Part shown: positions 17,937-27,117 of the stretch, piece after piece | Layout of the letters: each line of letters starts with the position of its first letter | How positions within the stretch are numbered: position 1 is the first letter of the stretch | Assembly (NCBI RefSeq): GCF_002929305.1 | Contig: NZ_PJIO01000008.1 | Span: 62,001 to 126,000 of the forward strand | Reading direction: 5' to 3' | Length of the DNA: 64,000 nucleotides | DNA from: Arthrobacter sp. GMC3 | GTDB lineage: Bacteria; Actinomycetota; Actinomycetes; Actinomycetales; Micrococcaceae | Program-made: the position numbers and the translations under genes | The notes under the pieces: model-generated | Seen by the model: the letters and a program-made list of their open reading frames with translations, nothing else | Told to the model about the DNA's origin: nothing | Databases searched by the model: none

Positions 17937-19175
17937 TTAGGATTCCAACTTCTTGCGCCGCTGGTATGTTGCTTTGGCCGCCCGTAGGGACTCTCGAGGC
18001 CGTGGCAAAGCCAAACGAAGTAGGCAAAAGCCAGCAAATTTGGGAACTTTGCCCCCCGCCGCAACCGTTCCTGCAAGCCGTGCAAAGAGGGTCTCGCGCC
18101 GTCTGCGTTGTAGTGGCTGCACCTTCACAAGGGCTTGCACATCCATCTCGGCCAGCGTCAGGACGCCCGCAGCCGCCGCAGCCAACACAAGATCACGGCC
18201 CCTTTCCGTTCGCGCCAATAGAGCGCTAATTCCAGCTTGATCTGAGAACAGGGGATAGCCGTTTTCATCGGCCCTCCAAAAATCACCGGCAGTTATGTCG
18301 GCACTTTCTCCTACGCCGTCCGGACATATCTTGCAACGCCACTGGGTCGTCGGTCCAAGATAGCTGCCCCAGGAATCGTCGTAGCTCATCGCCTTCGTAG
18401 TACCATCGCTACAAGTAATGGAAAAGTCACCAGGCCACCCATTCCCCCGATATCGCAAATCGACGATCTCGGCATCCTCGCCCGGCACGAGTTCCGACAC
18501 CAATCGATCAGTTGCGTGTTGACTAGGTGTACCCGCGCAAAAAAATGAAAGTAGCACTGGGCCGTTGTTCGGCCCATACTTCCGCTCGCTGAGCGCCCTG
18601 ATGGCCGAGGCCTCGCACGGCTTCCCCACAAAAGCCGTATCAAGCTCAAGCGCCTCGGGGTCCGCTGCGTTGGATGCTGGCGCGTACCGGGAACCAGAGG
18701 CGGCCAATGCCTGTTCCTTACTAATGATTTGCACTGTGATTGATCTGCGGGCATTTTCAGGGTCCGCCTGAGCACCAATAACTTGCGACGCCTGCCCTGT
18801 CTGGAGCAGCCACATTGAAAGGGCAGTGAGTGTTCCACCGCTGCTGCCCATTTGACGAATGACAGGGTCTGTTGCCCATGCCTCCCAGGCTTGAACTATC
18901 GGCCCAAGCTGTTCATGGCGACGGGATCCTGCAGGATGTTGAGCCCTGACGCGTACACCTGGGCAAGCTAGATCAAACGATTCAAGGGCCCCCGCCGGAA
19001 CCCCAGTGCCCCCAGTGCTGGCTTGGAACCCCTTCCGAACCGGTCTCATGAACCCCCGTGCGTCAAGTTCCATACTGATCCCTGGATCTAGGAGGGCGCA
19101 GGCGCCGCAACCGGAACAATTTCCTGAACCAACCACCACGTTAATGGCTGCATCCAGGTCGGATTCCCCTATCAC
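17937..19175 (-). CDS. Coenzyme F420 hydrogenase/dehydrogenase beta-subunit (FrhB)-family iron-sulfur protein
   Basis: 412 residues from a GTG that overlaps the pyruvyltransferase stop (GTGA). An N-terminal cluster motif GNCSGCGACA (about 18-27), the family motifs MGSSGGTLTAL and FVGKPCEASA, and a second cysteine pair RCKICPDG are all present. FrhB-family proteins bind a flavin and an iron-sulfur cluster. Members that sit beside polysaccharide pyruvyltransferases are common in surface-glycan clusters, but their reaction is not established. It ends the long minus-strand run; redox modification of a sugar or of its acceptor is inference. Confidence 0.8.
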   Translation of the reverse strand: MIGESDLDAAINVVVGSGNCSGCGACALLDPGISMELDARGFMRPVRKGFQASTGGTGVPAGALESFDLACPGVRVRAQHPAGSRRHEQLGPIVQAWEAWATDPVIRQMGSSGGTLTALSMWLLQTGQASQVIGAQADPENARRSITVQIISKEQALAASGSRYAPASNAADPEALELDTAFVGKPCEASAIRALSERKYGPNNGPVLLSFFCAGTPSQHATDRLVSELVPGEDAEIVDLRYRGNGWPGDFSITCSDGTTKAMSYDDSWGSYLGPTTQWRCKICPDGVGESADITAGDFWRADENGYPLFSDQAGISALLARTERGRDLVLAAAAAGVLTLAEMDVQALVKVQPLQRRRRETLFARLAGTVAAGGKVPKFAGFCLLRLALPRPRESLRAAKATYQRRKKLES

Positions 19176-20305
19176 GTCAGCGCCTTCAAGGCTTTTTCGG
19201 CCAGAGCCAATGACTCGTGAGCGCGGTGTACCAACGCAGAAACGTCCTTCTCCAAATCCGTTACCTCAAGATGTTTAAGAACAGCCGCTACGGGATCAAT
19301 TGTTTCGTCGCGAAGATCCACCGTATGTTCCCATCCCAGTCCCCGAAAAAGTGGTTCAAATTTGCGTGAATATGCTAAAGGTATCGCTGGGGTACCCACT
19401 GAGAGTGCGTTCAAGCAAGCGTGCATTCTGGACCCAATCACAACGTTGCCTGATGCAACCACCTCACGGACGTCGTCGAGACCCGTGGGAATCACAATCT
19501 CCGCACTACTTCGGGAAGACTCGATGAATTCGTGAATTGCAGGGACATCGTTATCAGAATTCCCGGAGTCAAGGACATGCGCCATCACGGTGATTCGCCT
19601 TCCTCGAGCGAGCATGAGATCGTGAAGCCTTGCAATTGAGTTTCGATAGGATCGAAAATCGACGTGCGGGTTCTCATTCCAAAGCAAGCCGGAGATGTTG
19701 AGAATCACGTCCCGGGTCTTGCCAACTTGCGGAATGTCAAGAGCAAAAACTACGTCCGTGGTAAGCACATCAACCGCGCGTCCCAGCCGAGCGGCCTCCG
19801 CAGCACTCTCCGTATCTCGTGCCATCAGGATCTTCACGCCCCATAGCGAGCACCTGGCCAAAAGTCGACCCCGCAAAGTGTTGAAGGGTCCTATAGTCTG
19901 CGGACCGAGTATCAACGGGACACGAGCACGGAGCGCGCATGCAGCAACCGCAGTCATAATAGCGTGCCGTTGAAGGCCATAAATATCAGCGAAGCTATCC
20001 CCTGATCGTGTGTCAACTACTACGTCAAAGCCCGAAAGCCACTTTTGCATTCCGAGGCTTCCAGTTGCCTGTTCACGCACCAATGAACGGAGACGCCCGA
20101 CCGGCATGTGCGGAGAGCGGTGCCCATAATTTTGGAAAGTGATGGTGGCATCCGGCCATGCCCGGCGCACCAACGCTTCAGTTCCTCGCCCCAAGGCCCT
20201 GACCCCCAAGTTTGGAGACGAGTCATCGGCCCACAAGATAAGCACCTGCACAGAACCGGAATCCTTGGGGAGCAACGTGGGTTCCTTTCCTGTAATCACA
20301 TCCAT
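19172..20305 (-). CDS. Polysaccharide pyruvyl transferase family protein
   Basis: 377 residues from ATG at 20305, chosen because it overlaps the stop of the CDP-alcohol transferase by one base (TGATG). The GT-B-like family shows an N-terminal ILWADDSSPNLGVRALGRG, LILGPQTIGPF, then GSRMHACLNALSVGTPAIPLAYSRKF near the C-terminus. Family members add a pyruvyl ketal to a sugar using phosphoenolpyruvate, giving the polymer negative charge. The pairing with an FrhB-like gene directly downstream is a recurring arrangement in glycan clusters. Confidence 0.87.
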   Translation of the reverse strand: MDVITGKEPTLLPKDSGSVQVLILWADDSSPNLGVRALGRGTEALVRRAWPDATITFQNYGHRSPHMPVGRLRSLVREQATGSLGMQKWLSGFDVVVDTRSGDSFADIYGLQRHAIMTAVAACALRARVPLILGPQTIGPFNTLRGRLLARCSLWGVKILMARDTESAAEAARLGRAVDVLTTDVVFALDIPQVGKTRDVILNISGLLWNENPHVDFRSYRNSIARLHDLMLARGRRITVMAHVLDSGNSDNDVPAIHEFIESSRSSAEIVIPTGLDDVREVVASGNVVIGSRMHACLNALSVGTPAIPLAYSRKFEPLFRGLGWEHTVDLRDETIDPVAAVLKHLEVTDLEKDVSALVHRAHESLALAEKALKALT

Positions 20306-21063
20306 CACTTGAGCATCTTCATATCGCCAAACCACTTAACTGAAGCGATGGCCAAATAGCCGAAATTCGCCACAAATAGAACTACGTAGACTGCGAAGAA
20401 TAGCTTTGGCCAGCCAAGAATCAGGAACGACAAACACAGTATTCCGTAGTCAGTAGGGATTCCCAATAGCGCCCGCAGAGGAGTGCTACTTTTCGGATTC
20501 CCCGGCACCTCCACCGTGACGTATCTGGCCTTCAGCTGATCGTTGAGGATACTTGCAAAGAAGGACACAGCTGAGACAACGGAAAATCCTATGGGCACAA
20601 GGAGCCACAGCTGCGAACTAAGTTCGAAATGAAGAAAAACAGAAATGAGGACGGCAATGTGCAAAGTCGAACTCTTGACACAATCCAGCACATGGTCCAG
20701 CCACTCCCCTGCCGCCGAACCGCCACCAGATAATCGGGCAACTTGTCCATCAGCTGAGTCAAAGGCATAGCCCACCACCAGGAGCATGGCGATTACAAGG
20801 CCGAGCCATGTCGCCGGAGGAACAGTGGCTAGAAGGATGATGGCCCCGAAGGTAAAGACAGCACTAATTAGGCTCACGACATTGGGCGTAAGACCGAGCA
20901 AGTAAGCACCCGCGGCTAGACGACGCCCAAACGGCCGATTGACATAGATTGAATAGGCTGGTGCCCCCCGGGCACGCATTTTTTGAGCACCTCCCAGCTG
21001 TGCCACAGTCTCACGGTAACGGTCTCGAATGGACCCGCATGCGTTCGCCACAGCTCTACTCAT
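20305..21063 (-). CDS. CDP-alcohol phosphatidyltransferase-family membrane protein
   Basis: 252 residues. The full CDP-alcohol signature D-x2-DG-x2-AR-x8-G-x3-D-x3-D is present, starting at DSADGQVAR (about residue 101) and closing at EWLDHVLD. Four to six membrane segments surround it. The family transfers a phospho-alcohol or phospho-polyol from a CDP-activated donor to an acceptor alcohol. Its setting, with a cytidylyltransferase-like gene at the head of the same strand, suggests attachment of a phospho-polyol to the glycan or its lipid, not ordinary phospholipid synthesis. That role is inferred. Confidence 0.87.
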   Translation of the reverse strand: MSRAVANACGSIRDRYRETVAQLGGAQKMRARGAPAYSIYVNRPFGRRLAAGAYLLGLTPNVVSLISAVFTFGAIILLATVPPATWLGLVIAMLLVVGYAFDSADGQVARLSGGGSAAGEWLDHVLDCVKSSTLHIAVLISVFLHFELSSQLWLLVPIGFSVVSAVSFFASILNDQLKARYVTVEVPGNPKSSTPLRALLGIPTDYGILCLSFLILGWPKLFFAVYVVLFVANFGYLAIASVKWFGDMKMLK

Positions 21064-21224
21064 CGCACACTCGCTTCAGAATTCATCGTCAGTCTCCGCC
21101 TAAAACAATGCTGTCAGACGCTGGGAGTTCGGATCACCTCTGAGACTAGCTCTTTCTCTGCCCAAACACACGCATATCAAGTTCAATCTCTAAGTACCGA
21201 AATGACAATCACTGACTGGGCTGT

Positions 21225-22370
21225 CTAAGCAATGTTCTCCTCAACAATTGAGGCAATATTCTTATGATATTGATCCAGACTGTGCCGTTGGCGGGCGAGA
21301 AGTAAATCTGTGACGAGTCGGCCAGCGACGTCTGACCAACCCGCAACTACCGTTTGAACAGCTGTTGCAAGTGCATCCGAGTCATTTGGCCTCACCCTAC
21401 TGGCGGAGCCGTAGCCAGCCGTGGCCTCAATCAACCCGGTCGTTTCGCTGGCAATTACTGGTCGGCCACCCAGGATCGCTTCCACGGCAGTATTGCCAAA
21501 TGGCTCGTCGGCGCGCGACGGAACAACAACTATGTCGCTGTTGGCAACGAAATTCCAAACAGATGGCTGGAATCCATGAAAATGCACCTTTCCGCAGAGA
21601 TTCTTTTCCTTGATCTGATCGTTCAATTGTTGTTCGTACCATTCATATCCCGGGAAAACGGCACCCACAATGTCAAGTTGGGCTACAAGCCCTCGGCTTA
21701 GTAAAAGGGCGAGCGAATCTATGGCAACGTCCACCCCCTTCCGCGGCGAGAGTCGACCGATGTATGTCAGTCGGACCGGATTGCCCAATTCAGCACGCAC
21801 GGGACTGAGATTTAGGGGCCCGGGCACGGCGTTGTAAACCACTTGAATGCGCTTGCCAAGCCGTCTAAAGGAACCCTCGATGACACCTGCGCTGAAACGG
21901 CTGTTGGCAATAGTGGTCTTTGCCAGGAACAGCGGAAGGGCAAGGGCCATCCGGACTATGGGGCGGGCTGAAGCTTCACCTTCGTGGACGTGAACGATAA
22001 GCGGCACTCGGTAAAGGCCGGATAGTAAATTCCATAGGGGAATTGTCAAGGTATTGACATAGATGGCGTCGGGACGTTCCCTCCGGATGAGCCGGGATCC
22101 TTGCCGGATCCCCTTCAAAGTTTCACCGACAGCTTGACTAAATCCGCGAGGCTTCAAGATACTTTTGCGCAATACCGGACTCGGGCAAAATTCGACCCGA
22201 GCCCCACGGGAGAGGAGCTCACGTTCCAGCGGGCCGCTCACCGGCAGGGAGACCACAACCGACTGTCCGGCCAGCACAAGCGCCGAGACACTTTCCAAAA
22301 AAACCCGATCCGATCCATAGAGTTCCGCCGTCGGGTGGACCATGAGTATCACCGCGGGAACGCAGGTCAT
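21225..22370 (-). CDS. Glycosyltransferase family 4
   Basis: 381 residues from ATG at 22370, which overlaps the stop of the large secreted-protein gene as ATGA. A TTG nine bases upstream is also in frame. GT-B fold: an N-terminal acceptor half (HPTAELYGSDRVFLES) and a C-terminal donor half with YIGRLSPRKGVDVAIDSL and the E-x7-E nucleotide-sugar motif in EPFGNTAVE. It adds a sugar to the growing lipid-linked unit in the cytoplasm. The 160 bases between it and the CDP-alcohol transferase hold nothing I recognise. Confidence 0.9.
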   Translation of the reverse strand: MTCVPAVILMVHPTAELYGSDRVFLESVSALVLAGQSVVVSLPVSGPLERELLSRGARVEFCPSPVLRKSILKPRGFSQAVGETLKGIRQGSRLIRRERPDAIYVNTLTIPLWNLLSGLYRVPLIVHVHEGEASARPIVRMALALPLFLAKTTIANSRFSAGVIEGSFRRLGKRIQVVYNAVPGPLNLSPVRAELGNPVRLTYIGRLSPRKGVDVAIDSLALLLSRGLVAQLDIVGAVFPGYEWYEQQLNDQIKEKNLCGKVHFHGFQPSVWNFVANSDIVVVPSRADEPFGNTAVEAILGGRPVIASETTGLIEATAGYGSASRVRPNDSDALATAVQTVVAGWSDVAGRLVTDLLLARQRHSLDQYHKNIASIVEENIA

Positions 22371-25300
22371 TTTGACCAAATGTCGGTGATGGGGAGTGCG
22401 CTGGCGCTGCTGTCATTGGACGGCAGGCCAAATGCATCCTGGAGCGTGCGAAGCACGTTGTAGTGGTTGATGGTTTCTGGATATGCCCCGGGGATCACTT
22501 TCTGCCCGGTAATTATTGTTGGAATCTGGCCGTGATCGCTTGTCTCATTCGCGCCCCATGTCACTATCAACACGCTGTTGTTTTGCTGGGCCCAGGCAGC
22601 GTACCCACCCAAATTTTCCTTCAGCCAGGCATCGCCTTCAGCAACGGTCCCGCTGCTCATGTCATGTTGGAGGTTGGGGATCACATATGAGAGTGCCGGC
22701 AACTTTGAGTAGTCGGTTGGAAATGCTGTCATCGGCTGGCTGGCCGTTGCAGGTATTGACGGCCAATTGACCCATGGACTGTGATTTCTTGAATAGTTTC
22801 CGCTTTGACACCCCTCGTACCCCGTGCTTGGCAGGTCCTCGGCATAGCCGGTGAAACTCAGTCCCTTTCCTGCCATCTGACTGGCAACGTTCGTAGTTGA
22901 GTAGCTATGCGGGCACGTGTCGTCGGTTAGCCCTTGCGTCGATCCCGAGAAGAGTGCCAAATAGTTCGGTTGGCTCGATTGCGTGATGGCGAAGGATTGC
23001 GTCATCGATGCTCCGGAAGTCGCCAACGAATTGATGAATGGGGCATCCGAATTACCCATGACGTCAACCTGAGAATGGTTTTCCATTACAACAACCACCA
23101 CATGATCAGGCTTGGGAACGGTGGCTGTCGCCGGAGCCTGAGCAGCCGGGGCCTGGGCCGCAGGAACCTGAGCTGCCGGAGCCTGAGCAGCCGGGGCCTG
23201 GGCCGCAGGAACCTGAGCTGCCGGAGCCTGAACAGCAGGCGCCGGAGCCGCAGGAACCTGAGCAGCCGGGGCCTGAACAGCCGGTGAAGCAACAGTTGTC
23301 GTCACAGCGTAGTTGTCGAAACTCGTCGTAACAGCCGTTGTCGCTGTCCCCGCGAGATAGGCCCCCAGTCCAACACTGCCTGCTTGCTGAAGACCTGACG
23401 TACTGTCAGTAATTGACGCCTGCCAACTCGCAGGCTCGCTCTGTCCAACCTGCCAGATCTTCCCCTGCACCGTTGTTGGCGAGGTACCTGTGACCTGCAG
23501 ACGCATATTCAGCACCATGTTAGCCGAGTAGTTAAGCCCGGAGATAGTGGTCAGTTTCAAGGTCGTCGAGCCAGAAAGAAGCGCCAACGCAACGTCTCCA
23601 TTGGACTTGACCCAGGATTTGAGCGAATACGTCGAAGATCCTACCTGCCGGCCAATGACGCTGGCATAGTTTCCACCACCGGTTGGGACGGAATCCAACA
23701 TCATCGTGACTCGAGAATCCGTATCAGTGGAGGAAATCGACCCAAGAGTTGCGATCCTTGTCGATCCGGCAGGCAGGACCATTTGGCCCACTCCTCCGGT
23801 GACCTGGAACTTGGATGCAGTACCGTCAAGGGCCCACGGGCCCCCAACATCCGCAGTACCCCACCCATTACTCACGGTCCTACCAAAAGCATCCTGGGCG
23901 AGGACATCCGACGGCGGCGCCGTCACGGTCACGGACTTTGTCACAGCGGCCGAGGCAAGCCCCTGATTATCAGTAACCACCAACGTTACCGTATAGCTAC
24001 CAGCAGCCGTATACACATGACTAGCAGTCTTGCCCGTCCCTGTAGAACCGTCACCAAACTGCCACGCATACGAGGCCACCGAACCATCGGCATCCGTAGA
24101 ACCAGAACCGTCCACTGATACCGTCAACCCAGCCACACCCGCAACAAATGAAGCAACTGGAGCCTGATTCACCGGCGGCGCCGTCACGGTCACGGACTTT
24201 GTCACAGCGGCCGAGGCAAGCCCCTGATCGTCAGTAACCACCAACGTCACCGTATAGCTACCAGCAGCCGCATACACATGACTAGCAGTCTTGCCCGTCC
24301 CTGTAGAACCATCACCAAACTGCCACGCATACGATGCAACCGAACCATCAGCATCCGTAGAACCAGAACCGTCCACTGATACCGTCAACCCAGCCACACC
24401 CGCAACAAATGAAGCAACTGGAGCCTGATTTGGCACCACGGCAGTCACTATTCGCGATGCGGTCGCCGCCACGCCGGAGCTACTTGTGACAGTGAGGACC
24501 ACGGTGTAGTTCCCGGCTGTGCTGTACGTATGGTTCGGGGTGACGCCCGTTCCCGTGGGCGAACCGTCGCCAAAGTCCCATTTGTAGGACGCGATAGTTT
24601 GTCCACTTGGTACAGAAGAGGCCGTCGCGTCAAAGGCAACGCTCAAGCCGCTTGGCGTGGCTGTGAACGACGCGGTTGGCACACCCTGTCCCGTGCCCAG
24701 CGCGTAGTGTGCGGCAACTTGCGCTGAGGTCAGCACGGTGTTGTAGACAGCGAAGTTGCCGAGGGTTCCATTGAAGTAATTACTCGTCGGCTGATTCGGC
24801 CAACCATTTAGATTGTCGCCGCCAACGCGCCAGAATCCGCCGTAGTCCTGCGCCGTCGTCGTTTGCGGATCTGAACCGACTACTTGTCCGTCAACATAAA
24901 GAACCATTCCGGCCGGACCCTGGGTGGCCACAAGATAATGCCATGCGCCGTTGTTGTAGGCGGTCCCGCTCGTTACAGTCTTTGTTGTCCCCGGGTAGGT
25001 ACCAAAGGTAAGCATGCCATTGTTAAGCATGTAGACGTGCCGATCGTAGGACGATGATGCACCACTACTGCTTGAACCATAGCCCAAGAGTTTGCCACCG
25101 CTTGTGGTGGTTGTCTTGAACCACAATTCGGTCGAAAATGTTGGGCTTGTAGGTACCTGCGCCGTGGTGCCAATAACACCATTTGCTGTTCCGTTGAACG
25201 TAGATGCGGGCGAGGCGTCCCCGGTGATTGCTCCTCCGCCCGCTGGCGTTGTGCCGACGCCAGAACCAACTGTGCCGTCATTGCTTCCGGCCCAATCCGC

Positions 25301-27088
25301 TGCGGCGGTGGATGCCGGGCCACCGAGTGGCCAGTAGAGTGTCGGGTTGTCATTCAGCACACCCAACGCATAGGGCGAGGCCGAGGCATTTCCAATCTGC
25401 ACGGAGATCTGGGCACTTGTTGCTGTGTTGCCATCAGGGTCAGTTGCAATCACATAATAGGACTGCGTGGAACCCGGTGACTGGCCAGTATCAGTCAAAG
25501 CCACTGATGGTAGGTTCCAATACGTCGATTGCACAGTCGTGGTTGCTACTGGCTGGGTGTTGCCGACACGCATCAGACTGTATTTAAGGTACAGATCGTC
25601 GCGGTCCCAGTTTGCCGGAATGGTCACGCGGGCAGAGCCAGCAGCGACAGACCTGGCAGACGGCGTCCATGCTGTTCCAGACAGCCGGGGTCCTTGTTTG
25701 GGTCCACCGGGAGGCGCCGAGGAGAACCTGACCAGCCCTTGCTGTCGTTGGTTGTTGACACCAACAAACTCCCCGCCAACGGAGATGAAATTACCGGTTC
25801 CCACGATCGAGAAACCTGCTTGGCCCATTCCTGTAGCGGTGCCAGTAATCCAGTCCGGATACCAGTCGACAACGGCTGGTGCCGGGTACCCGCTCCAGTC
25901 GGTGTAGATGCTGCTAACCCAAGGGCTGCGACTAAGCGTACCTTTCGGTGCAGCCGTCGTAGCCGAGGCATTGCGCATATTTACGGGTTGATTCTGAACC
26001 ATCCCACCCGCGGACTCACAAGCATGCTCGTGGCTGGTTGTATAGACAGTAGTCCCATCGGAGTAGATCCCGTAGTGGTCACCATGACAGTCGGCGATCC
26101 ATCGGATATTTCCAGTCTCAGGGTCGACAGCGAATGATCCTTCGAGGTTTCCCACACTGGTGTCGGCGTAAACCCAGCCGGTTCCGTAGACGGCATTTTG
26201 ATCAATTGCCAGACCCCAAATCCCGGCTTTTCCGGCACCAGATCCTGTCCCCCAACCATTCTTGATGATATTTGGGGCTTGCCAAGGAAGCAGGCTGCCG
26301 CTCGAGAGGTCAAGGGCGGCCATGCCACGTTGGACCACCCCGTTGATCATGGAGAACCGCCCGGCAACAATCAACTTATCTTTTTGAGGTGTGAGTGTCA
26401 TGGCGTCGACCTGCAGATCCGAAGTGGGCGCCCACGCTAACAGGGCGCCGCTAGTGTTAAACGCTGCCAGCCCTTTTCGTACCACTCCATTGCCTGCTCC
26501 AATCAGCCCGCCAACGTAAACCGCGAAGTCCGTAACGGCTATCGCGTTAACATACGACCCGCCCACTGCAGCCTTGAATGCCGTCGTCGGCAACAGAGTT
26601 CCGCTTGCGACGTCAAATGCTGCAAGATTCCATCGCGTTTGGCCGTCGACTGAATTGAACGAGCCACCTACGTAGAGTCGTTTCCCGTCGGGCGAGGCCT
26701 TGATGGACTTCACCGTGCCATTGATCACGGGCGCAAAAGATGTAGCAACACCGGTTCTGATGTCATAGGCAAGTATGTTGCTTCGGGGCATCAAATTGGT
26801 CCCGGGCGCCGCTCCCGCTGGTCGTGCATTGCTAAACGCGCCGCCGGCATACACAATGTTTCCGACGATCTCCTGCGCCCACACGACTCCAGCATCAATC
26901 TGCACGGTGGGCAGTTGGTCACTCGTTACAGTTGTCGGGCTGCGTTGTTCAATGGGCGCCGGACCAGGTAGCAAGGCCGGGTCCGCCCAAGCGGGTGCCG
27001 TGAAACCTGCCACGACGAGACTGAATGCACCGAGAAGTGCAGCCGAAAATACCAATGAGCGCCGCAATGCGCGAATAGCTGGTTTCAT
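22367..27088 (-). CDS. Very large secreted protein: beta-propeller, LamG, three PKD domains, beta-sandwich, Pro-Ala-Gln linker, phosphoesterase
   Basis: 1573 residues with a signal peptide ending at about residue 36 (AWA). In order: repeated propeller-like blades (about 60-460, e.g. RLYVGGSFNSVDG), a fibronectin-like segment, a LamG/concanavalin domain (579-800, LYWPLGGP to FNGTLGNFAVYN), three PKD domains (800-1060) of which the last two are near-identical, a beta-sandwich domain (1062-1262) shared with the beta-helix protein at 8890, and a Pro-Ala-Gln repeat linker (1268-1320). The C-terminal alkaline-phosphatase-like phosphoesterase (1321-1573) has VVVVMENHS, SQPNYLALFSG and the DHG motif in ANETSDHGQ. 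It probably binds and trims an extracellular polymer or phospho-glycan. Confidence 0.85.
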   Translation of the reverse strand: MKPAIRALRRSLVFSAALLGAFSLVVAGFTAPAWADPALLPGPAPIEQRSPTTVTSDQLPTVQIDAGVVWAQEIVGNIVYAGGAFSNARPAGAAPGTNLMPRSNILAYDIRTGVATSFAPVINGTVKSIKASPDGKRLYVGGSFNSVDGQTRWNLAAFDVASGTLLPTTAFKAAVGGSYVNAIAVTDFAVYVGGLIGAGNGVVRKGLAAFNTSGALLAWAPTSDLQVDAMTLTPQKDKLIVAGRFSMINGVVQRGMAALDLSSGSLLPWQAPNIIKNGWGTGSGAGKAGIWGLAIDQNAVYGTGWVYADTSVGNLEGSFAVDPETGNIRWIADCHGDHYGIYSDGTTVYTTSHEHACESAGGMVQNQPVNMRNASATTAAPKGTLSRSPWVSSIYTDWSGYPAPAVVDWYPDWITGTATGMGQAGFSIVGTGNFISVGGEFVGVNNQRQQGLVRFSSAPPGGPKQGPRLSGTAWTPSARSVAAGSARVTIPANWDRDDLYLKYSLMRVGNTQPVATTTVQSTYWNLPSVALTDTGQSPGSTQSYYVIATDPDGNTATSAQISVQIGNASASPYALGVLNDNPTLYWPLGGPASTAAADWAGSNDGTVGSGVGTTPAGGGAITGDASPASTFNGTANGVIGTTAQVPTSPTFSTELWFKTTTTSGGKLLGYGSSSSGASSSYDRHVYMLNNGMLTFGTYPGTTKTVTSGTAYNNGAWHYLVATQGPAGMVLYVDGQVVGSDPQTTTAQDYGGFWRVGGDNLNGWPNQPTSNYFNGTLGNFAVYNTVLTSAQVAAHYALGTGQGVPTASFTATPSGLSVAFDATASSVPSGQTIASYKWDFGDGSPTGTGVTPNHTYSTAGNYTVVLTVTSSSGVAATASRIVTAVVPNQAPVASFVAGVAGLTVSVDGSGSTDADGSVASYAWQFGDGSTGTGKTASHVYAAAGSYTVTLVVTDDQGLASAAVTKSVTVTAPPVNQAPVASFVAGVAGLTVSVDGSGSTDADGSVASYAWQFGDGSTGTGKTASHVYTAAGSYTVTLVVTDNQGLASAAVTKSVTVTAPPSDVLAQDAFGRTVSNGWGTADVGGPWALDGTASKFQVTGGVGQMVLPAGSTRIATLGSISSTDTDSRVTMMLDSVPTGGGNYASVIGRQVGSSTYSLKSWVKSNGDVALALLSGSTTLKLTTISGLNYSANMVLNMRLQVTGTSPTTVQGKIWQVGQSEPASWQASITDSTSGLQQAGSVGLGAYLAGTATTAVTTSFDNYAVTTTVASPAVQAPAAQVPAAPAPAVQAPAAQVPAAQAPAAQAPAAQVPAAQAPAAQAPATATVPKPDHVVVVVMENHSQVDVMGNSDAPFINSLATSGASMTQSFAITQSSQPNYLALFSGSTQGLTDDTCPHSYSTTNVASQMAGKGLSFTGYAEDLPSTGYEGCQSGNYSRNHSPWVNWPSIPATASQPMTAFPTDYSKLPALSYVIPNLQHDMSSGTVAEGDAWLKENLGGYAAWAQQNNSVLIVTWGANETSDHGQIPTIITGQKVIPGAYPETINHYNVLRTLQDAFGLPSNDSSASALPITDIWSK
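23130..23284 (-). repeat. 45-bp tandem repeats coding a Pro-Ala-Gln linker
   Basis: About three and a half units of 45 bases (15 codons) coding alternating APAAQ and VPAAQ blocks. They form a flexible spacer between the beta-sandwich and phosphoesterase domains of the large secreted protein. Length variation between strains is likely. Confidence 0.85.
23913..24430 (-). repeat. 261-bp direct repeat coding tandem PKD domains
   Basis: Two adjacent units, 23913-24173 and 24174-24430, differ at only a few bases and encode the second and third PKD domains (87 codons each). Near-identity in the base sequence points to recent duplication or gene conversion, in contrast with the diverged first PKD domain. 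Confidence 0.93.
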
Positions 27089-27117
27089 AGTAGTTCCACC
27101 TCAATAGTCTTGGTGCG

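Noticed and set aside
23130-24430. CRISPR array
   Set aside because: The repeats are in frame, 45 and 261 bases long, contiguous and without unique spacers; they code protein repeats.
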